Below are positions 58,602 to 64,000 of a DNA stretch of 64,000 bases, in pieces. Position numbers and translations under genes: made by a program. Positions within the stretch are counted from its first letter, which is position 1. Every line of letters begins with the position of its first letter. This stretch comes from Streptomyces atroolivaceus (GTDB lineage: Bacteria; Actinomycetota; Actinomycetes; Streptomycetales; Streptomycetaceae). The notes beneath the pieces were generated by a model, which was given only the letters and a program-made list of their open reading frames with translations, was not told where the DNA came from and did not search any database. The DNA lies in contig NZ_JNXG01000004.1 of assembly GCF_000717025.1 (NCBI RefSeq), forward strand, positions 186,001 through 250,000, in the 5' to 3' direction.

Positions 58602-58679
58602 AGCGGGACTCCTCGGGTGAGTGATCGGCGTTGCCTCAGGGCCGCATTATGCAACGCCGGCCCTGGCCCGGCAGCGTGT

Positions 58680-59210
58680 TTACACGCCATCCAGGTCCGT
58701 GAGCTCCCGGGTGTCCAGCCGCAGCCGCAGGACGTTCCGGCGCCGGGCGGCCGCCAGCTCGGTCCGCAGGGGAGAGGGCGGGACGGCCAGCACCGGGCAG
58801 GGCGCGTGCGCCAGGCAGTAGCGGGCCACGGACGGCCACAGGCGACGCTGCAGCGCGCCGCGTGAACCCGTCCCCACCACGAGGACGCAGTCCTCGTCGC
58901 GGGCCACGTCCACGAGCGCGGCACCAGGGGTGCCCCGCACGGCCCGGCCGACGACGGGGACCCCTGCCCCGGTCGTACCGAAGGCCGTGCTGAGGGCGTC
59001 GCGCAGCCGCCCGACGGCCTCAGCACGGCACGCCGGGAGTGACGGCGCGAGGCTGACGCGGTGCCGGCCTCCGGCACCCGCCCCGGGCGCTTCCCAGGCC
59101 AGCACCGCCCACAACTCCGCGCCTCGCAGGCGCGCTTCGGCGGCAGCGCGGCGCAGCACCGCCGGACTTCCGGACGTGCCGCCCACCCCTGCCACAACTC
59201 TGGGCCGCAT
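58680..59210 (-). CDS. Universal stress protein (UspA) family
   Basis: A 176-residue single-domain UspA protein. The nucleotide-binding loop is not of the full 'GS..R' ATP type but has 'VLVVGTGSRGALQRRLWPSV' (about residues 110-129), near the ATP-binding Gly-x2-Gly-x9-Gly-Ser/Thr motif. The N-terminus has 'VVAGVGGTSGSPAVLRRAAAEA'. A C-terminal extension rich in Arg and Leu follows ('NVLRLRLDTRELTDLDG'). ATG 59210 has GTGGAG upstream; the longer frame to 59315 is unsupported. Role probably in stress response. Confidence 0.78.
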   Translation of the reverse strand: MRPRVVAGVGGTSGSPAVLRRAAAEARLRGAELWAVLAWEAPGAGAGGRHRVSLAPSLPACRAEAVGRLRDALSTAFGTTGAGVPVVGRAVRGTPGAALVDVARDEDCVLVVGTGSRGALQRRLWPSVARYCLAHAPCPVLAVPPSPLRTELAAARRRNVLRLRLDTRELTDLDGV

Positions 59211-59384
59211 CGGCTCCACCCCTCCTGGCCGTCGCACCGTCGAACCCATGACAGCGCGGAAACGGGAACCCGGGCGCGGCGCCGACGGACCTCTGACGCG
59301 CCGCCCGCTGATCATGACGGCTCTCTGATGCCCTGCCGCTCCGCTGGTATACCTGTGCGTTTACCGACGAGGGGGAGCGACAGG

Positions 59385-59888
59385 ATGGCTCAGGACACGT
59401 CCGTACGGCTGCGGGCGGCGGCAGCCGAGGACGCGGAGGAGATCACCCGGGTCTTCCTCGCCTCACGGGCAGCCGCACTGCCCTACCTGCCGACGGTGCA
59501 CAGCGACGAGGACACGCTCGGCTGGATCACCCATGTCCTGCTGCCCGGCACCAGGACATGGGTGGCCGAGGGGGAGACCGGAGGGCTGCTGGGCTTCGCC
59601 TCACTGGACGGGGACGAGCTCGACCAGCTCTACCTGCGGCCCGACTCCCTGCGGCGGGGTATCGGGACGTTGCTGCTGGAGCGTACGAAGGAGGCATCGC
59701 GGGGCGAGCTGAGCCTCCGCACGTTCCAGCGCAACTCAGCCGCGCGTGCCTTCTACGAGCGCCACGGCTTCGTCGCCGTGGCGTACGACGACGGCAGCCG
59801 CAACGAGGAGAAGGAGCCGGACGTCCTGTACCGGTGGACCGCGGCCGGCCGAGCTGCGGGCGGGGGGCGTTCCGGCGGGGTCAGATGA
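59385..59888 (+). CDS. GNAT family N-acetyltransferase
   Basis: A 167-residue acetyltransferase. 'LYLRPDSLRRGIGTLLLERTK' (about residues 83-103) is the acetyl-CoA loop with R-R-G-I-G, and 'NSAARAFYERHGFVAVAYDD' is the catalytic-end motif. The substrate is not known; the C-terminal tail is Gly/Arg-rich. GGGGAGCGACAGG lies before the ATG. Its 3' end overlaps the convergent glycosyltransferase gene by 8 bp. Confidence 0.82.
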   Translation: MAQDTSVRLRAAAAEDAEEITRVFLASRAAALPYLPTVHSDEDTLGWITHVLLPGTRTWVAEGETGGLLGFASLDGDELDQLYLRPDSLRRGIGTLLLERTKEASRGELSLRTFQRNSAARAFYERHGFVAVAYDDGSRNEEKEPDVLYRWTAAGRAAGGGRSGGVR

Positions 59889-60783
59889 CCGGCGGGCGGC
59901 CCAGGCGCGTCATCCGCCACACCGTGCGCCAGCGCATCGGCTTCCGTTCGCCGCACTCGGTGCGCACCCCCTCGGCGAAGCCGGCCGCCCAGGCGCGCAG
60001 GCCGGTGGCCGAGCGGGTACGGGCCGCCGTGAGCAGGATCCAGGTGCCGAGGTAGAGGGGCACCAGGAGGGCGGGCAGGTTGCGCCGGGCCAGCCAGACG
60101 CGGTTGCGGGCCGTCATGCGGTAGTAGACCGCGTGCCGGGCCGGGGACGTCTTGGGGTGCTGGAGCAGGAGGCCGGGTTCGTAGAGGATCTTCCAGTCGG
60201 CGTCGAGCGCCCGCCAGGACAGGTCCGTCTCCTCGTGGGTGAAGAAGAACTCGGCGGGCCAGAGGCCGGTCTCGGCGAGCATCTTCATCGAGAGCGCGTG
60301 GCCGCCCCCGAGGAACGCGGTGACGGGTCCGGGGCGCATCGGGTCCTTGGCCCGCAGCCGCGGGACGTGCCGGCGCTGGGTCTCGCCGTGTTCGTCGGCG
60401 ATGCGGAAGCCGACGATGCCGAGGCGGGGGTCGGCGGCGTACAGATCCCGGACCGTGCGGAACACGTCCTTGTCCACCAGGAGTCCGTCGTCGTCCAGCT
60501 CGATCACCACGTCCACGTCACCGAAGCCCGCGAGCGCCTCCAGGGCCTCGTTGCGGCCGCCGGGGCAGCCGAGGTTCTCGTCGAGTTCGAGCACGGTCAC
60601 GCCGCCGGCGAGGTCCGTCAGGCCGGGGAAGGCGTCGTAGCCGGGAAGCGGGGAGCCGTTGCCCACGACGACCACGCGGGAGGGACGCACGTCCTGCATG
60701 GCGACCGACGCCAGCAGCGCCTCGACCTGCTGCGGACGGTCTCCCATGGTCACGACGGATACGCCGATGCGTGGTTCGGACAA
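59881..60783 (-). CDS. GT2-family glycosyltransferase
   Basis: A 300-residue inverting glycosyltransferase of the GT-A fold. 'IGVSVVTMGDRPQQVEALLA' (about residues 6-25), 'ELDENLGCPGGRNEALEALA' and 'VDVVIELDDDGLLVDKDVF' (DDD metal motif) are followed by 'THEETDLSWRALDADWKILY' (ED-type catalytic loop) and a C-terminal hydrophobic helix ('LYLGTWILLTAART'). It likely adds sugar to a cell-envelope or metabolite acceptor. The TTG at 60783 is chosen because AGGAG lies upstream and the family starts at 'SEPRIG'; a longer frame to 60885 has no site. Confidence 0.82.
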   Translation of the reverse strand: MSEPRIGVSVVTMGDRPQQVEALLASVAMQDVRPSRVVVVGNGSPLPGYDAFPGLTDLAGGVTVLELDENLGCPGGRNEALEALAGFGDVDVVIELDDDGLLVDKDVFRTVRDLYAADPRLGIVGFRIADEHGETQRRHVPRLRAKDPMRPGPVTAFLGGGHALSMKMLAETGLWPAEFFFTHEETDLSWRALDADWKILYEPGLLLQHPKTSPARHAVYYRMTARNRVWLARRNLPALLVPLYLGTWILLTAARTRSATGLRAWAAGFAEGVRTECGERKPMRWRTVWRMTRLGRPPVI

Positions 60784-60859
60784 GGCTCGGCTCTCCTGGG
60801 TTTTCGGCGGCGCGGACCGTGGCTCCGGCGCGGTTGCCCGCGATCGTAACGTCTCGTGT

Positions 60860-61441
60860 TCAGCTCGCGGTGGGTGCCCGGCCATCGGAAGGCCGGTCGC
60901 CGTTCAGCCGGGCGTACAGCAGTATGTCCCGGCGCCGGCCCCCGATCTCCTGCCACCCGCGCAGCAGGCCCTCGCGCCGGTAGCCGGCACTCTCGGCGGT
61001 CCGGACCGAGGCCGTGTTCCACGGCTCGACGAAGAGCTGGACCCGGGGGATGCGCAGCTCGTGCAGGGCCCAGGTGGTGACCGTGCGCAGGGCCGCCCCC
61101 GCGATCCCTTGGCCGCGGCCCGGGACGGTCATCCAGTAGCCGAGCGACGCCCTGCCCTCGGCCGCGTCGGCGAGCCAGAGCCCGATGGAGCCGACCGGCC
61201 GCCGGTCCCGGGTGCGCACGATGGCGAACGGATACCCGGTCCCGGTGGCCGCCCTGTCCCACTGGCGCCTGACGTAGGCCTCCGCCGCCTCGTCGGAGTA
61301 CGGGGAGGGGATCGTGGTGATCAGCGGGATGTAGTCGTCCTCCGCCGCCTCGCGGACGAGGGACAGGTCGCTCATCTCCCAGGGGCGCAGGACGAAATCG
61401 GCTCCGGCGGTCATGCTGGGGACGGTCAGCGGGTGTGCCAT
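60860..61441 (-). CDS. GNAT family N-acetyltransferase (RimJ-like)
   Basis: A 193-residue acetyltransferase of the Acetyltransf_3/RimJ-RimL type. 'FVLRPWEMSDLSLVREAAED' (about residues 16-35), 'GRASLGYWMTVPGRGQGIAG' (about 102-121, acetyl-CoA loop) and 'NTASVRTAESAGYRREGLLR' are diagnostic. Family members acetylate N-termini of ribosomal proteins or small amines. ATG 61441 with AGGA upstream is preferred over ATG 61450, which is too close to that sequence. Transcribed away from the TetR gene next to it. Confidence 0.8.
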   Translation of the reverse strand: MAHPLTVPSMTAGADFVLRPWEMSDLSLVREAAEDDYIPLITTIPSPYSDEAAEAYVRRQWDRAATGTGYPFAIVRTRDRRPVGSIGLWLADAAEGRASLGYWMTVPGRGQGIAGAALRTVTTWALHELRIPRVQLFVEPWNTASVRTAESAGYRREGLLRGWQEIGGRRRDILLYARLNGDRPSDGRAPTAS

Positions 61442-61607
61442 GCCCGTCATCCTGCCGCGCCGGTGTCCCACCGCCCGGGCCCGACTCACCCGGCGGACGC
61501 CCGGCTCACGGCGGAGTGCCGAGGGCACCCGGGTTAACGGTTCCATGGTCTCCTTAAGGTGGGCCGCCGCGCTACGGAGCGCCGACTGGACGGAACTGGA
61601 GGGCGTC

Positions 61608-62219
61608 ATGGACGCAGGGGATGGGGAGCCGGGCACGGTCCGGCCCGGCGGGCGTACGGCCCGGGTGCGGGAGTCCGTGCTGCGCGCGGCCGGCGACGCC
61701 CTGGTCGAGCAGGGCTTCGACCGGCTCGACCTCGCCGACGTCGCCCGCCGCGCCGGGGTCGGCAAGACCACCGTCTACCGGCGCTGGTCCACTCCGGCCG
61801 GGCTGGTCGCCGACCTGCTGACCGACATGGCACAGCAGTCGGTCCCGCGCACGGACACGGGGTCCCTGGACGAGGATCTCCGGGCCAACGCGCGACTCGT
61901 GGTGCGGACCCTGACCGACGCGCGCCAGGGTCCCCTCTTCGCCGCCGTGGTCGCGGCGGCGACCTGCGACGCCCGGACGGCCGAGGCCCTGCACCGCTTC
62001 TACGCGGTGCGCATCGAGGAGTGGGCGGGCTGCGTCGACGCGGCTGCCGGACGGGGGGAGCTGCCCGGCGGCACCGACGCCCGCGAGGTGATCCGGGCCG
62101 TGTCGGCACCCCTCTACTACCGGCTGCTGGCCAGCGGCGACCCGCTCGACGAGGCGGCCGCCGACCGCGCGGCCGAGGCGGCGGCGGTGGCGGCGCGGGC
62201 GGGCGTGTACGTGAGCTGA
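61608..62219 (+). CDS. TetR-family regulator
   Basis: A 203-residue TetR regulator with a C-terminal domain of the TetR_C_16 or ACP-type group. The HTH is 'VEQGFDRLDLADVARRAGV' plus 'GKTTVYRRWSTPAGLVADLL' (about residues 32-71), and 'GPLFAAVVAAATCDARTAEA' follows. CTGGAGGG lies seven bases before the ATG. The aldo-keto reductase gene is 62 bp downstream in the same direction but has its own promoter-like sequence, so co-transcription is uncertain. Confidence 0.82.
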   Translation: MDAGDGEPGTVRPGGRTARVRESVLRAAGDALVEQGFDRLDLADVARRAGVGKTTVYRRWSTPAGLVADLLTDMAQQSVPRTDTGSLDEDLRANARLVVRTLTDARQGPLFAAVVAAATCDARTAEALHRFYAVRIEEWAGCVDAAAGRGELPGGTDAREVIRAVSAPLYYRLLASGDPLDEAAADRAAEAAAVAARAGVYVS

Positions 62220-62235
62220 CGCGGGATCAGGAGTT

Positions 62236-62273
62236 TGGAGTGTTGACTTGTTGTGCACTCCAGCACCTAGCTT
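62236..62273 (+). promoter_or_regulatory. MerR-type promoter of the aldo-keto reductase
   Basis: -35 TTGACT (62243-62248) and -10 TAGCTT (62268-62273) are 19 bp apart, the long spacing typical of MerR-activated promoters. A 7-bp inverted repeat TGGAGTG...CACTCCA (62236-62242 and 62256-62262) covers the spacer region. No MerR gene is adjacent, so the activator would act in trans. Confidence 0.6.
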
Positions 62274-62281
62274 CTGCGCTC

Positions 62282-63280
62282 ATGAAGACACAGACGGATC
62301 GGAAGACGAGGACACTGGGCGGCGTCGGGGCCGAAGTCGGCGCGCTGGGCTTCGGGTGCTGGGCGATCGGCGGCGAGTGGTCGGCACCCGACGGCAGTCC
62401 GCTCGGCTGGGGCGAGGTCGACGACGAGGAGTCGGTGGCCGCCGTACGCCGGGCGTTCGATCTCGGGGTGACCTTCTTCGACACCGCGGACGTGTACGGG
62501 GCAGGGCACAGCGAACGCGTGCTGGGCAGGGCGCTCGCGGGCCGCCGGGACGAAGCCGTGATCGCCACCAAGTGGGGCAACCTGTTCGACGAGCGGACCC
62601 GCACGATGGACGGGGCGGACACGTCTCCCGCGTACGCCCGTGAGGCGCTCGTCGCTTCGCTGCGCAGGCTGGGGACCGACCGGATCGACCTCTACCAGCT
62701 GCACATCGGCGACACCCCGCCGGACAGGGCCCTGGAACTGCGCGACGCCTGCGAGGAGTTCGTGGCCGAGGGGCTGATCCGGGCCTACGGGTGGAGCACC
62801 GACGACCCGGAGCGTGCCGCGCTGTTCGCCGGTGGTGAGCACTGCGTGGCCGTCCAGCACGCCTGCAACGTGCTGGAGGACGCTCCGGAGATGCTGAGCC
62901 TCACCGAGGAGCGGGGGCTGATCAGCGTCGTCCGGAGCCCCCTGGCCATGGGCCTCCTCACCGGCGCCCGTGGCGAGGGCCGACGGCCGGCGGCGGGGGA
63001 CATCCGGTCCACCCCGCCCGCCTGGCTGAGCTGGTTCGAGACGGGCGGGGTGCCCGCGAAGCACTGGGCGGCGCGCGTCGAGGCCGTCCGTGAGGTGCTG
63101 ACCGCTGACGGCCGCACCCTCACCCAGGGTGCCCTCGGCTGGCTGTGGGCCCGCAGCGGGCGGACGGTGCCGATCCCCGGTTTCCGGACGGTCGCGCAGG
63201 CCGAGGAGAACGCCGCGGCCCTCGCTCTCGGCCCGCTGCGGCCCGAGCAGCTCGAGGAGGTCGCCGGTCTGCTCGCCTGA
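62282..63280 (+). CDS. Aldo/keto reductase
   Basis: A 332-residue NADP-dependent aldo-keto reductase, TIM-barrel fold. The catalytic tetrad is Asp67 and Tyr72 ('TFFDTADVYGAGHSER'), Lys97 ('VIATKWGNLF') and His141 ('DLYQLHIGD'). The C-terminal 'TVPIPGFRTVAQAEENAAAL' is the cofactor-binding segment. It reduces aldehydes or ketones; the substrate is unknown. Its expression may depend on a MerR-type activator, judging from the promoter. A perfect 10-bp terminator stem follows the gene. Confidence 0.88.
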   Translation: MKTQTDRKTRTLGGVGAEVGALGFGCWAIGGEWSAPDGSPLGWGEVDDEESVAAVRRAFDLGVTFFDTADVYGAGHSERVLGRALAGRRDEAVIATKWGNLFDERTRTMDGADTSPAYAREALVASLRRLGTDRIDLYQLHIGDTPPDRALELRDACEEFVAEGLIRAYGWSTDDPERAALFAGGEHCVAVQHACNVLEDAPEMLSLTEERGLISVVRSPLAMGLLTGARGEGRRPAAGDIRSTPPAWLSWFETGGVPAKHWAARVEAVREVLTADGRTLTQGALGWLWARSGRTVPIPGFRTVAQAEENAAALALGPLRPEQLEEVAGLLA

Positions 63281-63286
63281 AGGGGT

Positions 63287-63320
63287 ACCGGTCCGCTCGT
63301 ACGAACGCGGGCGGACCGGT
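63287..63320. terminator. Bidirectional terminator
   Basis: ACCGGTCCGC (63287-63296) and GCGGACCGGT (63311-63320) form a perfect 10-bp stem between convergent genes. Confidence 0.8.
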
Positions 63321-63331
63321 GTGTCCCGGGT

Positions 63332-64000
63332 TCAGGCCTTGCGGGCCACCGCCACGTACTCCCCGCTGTGCGCGTTCTCCTGGCCGGGGACCGGTTCGCC
63401 GAGCTCCGGGTGCCACTCCTCGGCGGCCACGATCCCGGGGGCGACCAGGTCGAGTCCGTCGAAGAAGCGGGCGAACCGGTCGCGGTCGCGCATGTCCAGG
63501 GTGAGCCCGTTGGCCTTGTACATGTCGCGGACCTTCTGGGAGGCCTCCTCGGGGTGGAAGTCCGGGGTGAGGTGCGAGATCACCACGTAACTGCCGGGCG
63601 CCAGCGCGGCCGTCAGCCGCTCCACCACCCCGTAGGCCCCCATCTCGTCGCTCAGGAAGTGCAGCAGCGCGTTCAGGGAGAGGGCGACCGGCCGGTCGAA
63701 GTCGAGGATCCCGGCGGCCTCGGCCAGGATGCGGTCGGTCTCCCGGGCATCGGCCTGTACGTAACCGAGAGCGCCCTGCGGGGTTCCGCTCAGCAGGGCC
63801 TGGGCGTGGCTGAGGACGACGGGATCGTGGTCGCAGTAGACGACCCGGGCGTCCGGAGCGGTCGTCTGGGCCACCTGGTGGAGGTTGGGCTGCGTGGGGA
63901 TCCCGGTGCCGATGTCCAGGAACTGACGGAGCCCTTGACCGGCCAGCCACCGGGTGGCCCGGTGGGTGAAGGCCCGGTTCATGCGCGCCATGACGGGGAT
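63332..64000 (-). CDS. SAM-dependent methyltransferase (DUF574/Methyltransf_19), 5' end beyond the window
   Basis: Visible are about 223 residues of a methyltransferase that normally has about 265-275; the reading frame stays open to the window edge, so the N-terminus is missing. Visible signatures are 'FLDIGTGIPTQPNLHQVAQT' (SAM loop), 'ARVVYCDHDPVVLSHAQALL', 'YVQADARETDRILAEAAG' and 'RFFDGLDLVAPGIVAAEEWH'. This actinobacterial family is common in Streptomyces, and its function is unclear, possibly regulatory or secondary-metabolic. Ends 12 bp after a terminator hairpin, convergent with the aldo-keto reductase. Confidence 0.85.
   Translation of the reverse strand: MPVMARMNRAFTHRATRWLAGQGLRQFLDIGTGIPTQPNLHQVAQTTAPDARVVYCDHDPVVLSHAQALLSGTPQGALGYVQADARETDRILAEAAGILDFDRPVALSLNALLHFLSDEMGAYGVVERLTAALAPGSYVVISHLTPDFHPEEASQKVRDMYKANGLTLDMRDRDRFARFFDGLDLVAPGIVAAEEWHPELGEPVPGQENAHSGEYVAVARKA

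Noticed and set aside
1..64000. tRNA, rRNA, IS element, phage or attachment sites
   Set aside because: No tRNA cloverleaf with T-loop, transposase, integrase or terminal inverted repeat was recognised anywhere in the window.

Overview
The window is chromosomal DNA from a Streptomyces-like actinomycete. The evidence is very high GC with GC-rich third codon positions, many GTG starts, 4-nt stop/start overlaps, several apparently leaderless genes, a mycothiol-dependent-enzyme family member, a PPOX/F420-type flavoprotein, and a class A actinobacterial RNase P RNA. No phage, IS element, CRISPR array, tRNA or rRNA was seen. All family assignments come from reading the sequence; no searches were run.

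Layout. 1-9 kb: small housekeeping and hypothetical genes (two VOC proteins, a DUF4231-like protein, MOSC, flavoprotein, DUF1254, DUF2277, DedA, DoxX) plus two frameshifted gene remnants. 9-19 kb: PhoD-type phosphatase, secreted HNH nuclease, an orphan FetB-like permease, HAD phosphatase, a peptidoglycan-binding-domain protein, an MFS pump fused to a winged helix, GNAT and a serpin. 19-21 kb: a GT87/PAP2 fusion. 21-27 kb: a quinate/shikimate catabolic locus (MHS-family transporter, TetR regulator, AroQ, AroE, QsuB-like 3-dehydroshikimate dehydratase) with two matching candidate operators.

27-33 kb: a five-gene minus-strand operon in which every junction overlaps by 4 nt, headed by a cobalamin-riboswitch-like leader. 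It encodes an ECF transporter (S component, fused double ATPase, EcfT) and two secreted, membrane-anchored proteins, one an alpha/alpha-solenoid protein that may capture B12 outside the cell. 33-36.5 kb: lipoprotein, 3-hydroxybutyrate dehydrogenase and a GAF/PucR-type regulator. 36.5-40.6 kb: a KstR-like TetR gene divergent from a glycosyltransferase, methyltransferase and cyclase-fold trio, with a consensus KstR-type site between them. 41-50 kb: cell-envelope genes, two MFS pumps and a Pro/Ala/Gly-rich protein. 50.6-54.3 kb: Nif3-like protein, zinc-ribbon coiled coil (probable CTG start), RNase H/acid phosphatase and a TauE/SafE permease. 54.3-64 kb: KDPG aldolase, YaaA, TetR, rnpB, a gene disrupted at an octanucleotide tandem repeat, then hydrolases, acetyltransferases, a TetR/aldo-keto reductase pair and a SAM methyltransferase cut by the window edge.

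The strongest leads for new biology are the B12-leader ECF operon with its solenoid protein, the KstR-controlled glycosyltransferase/methyltransferase/cyclase-fold trio, and two octanucleotide tandem repeats, one of which breaks a reading frame.
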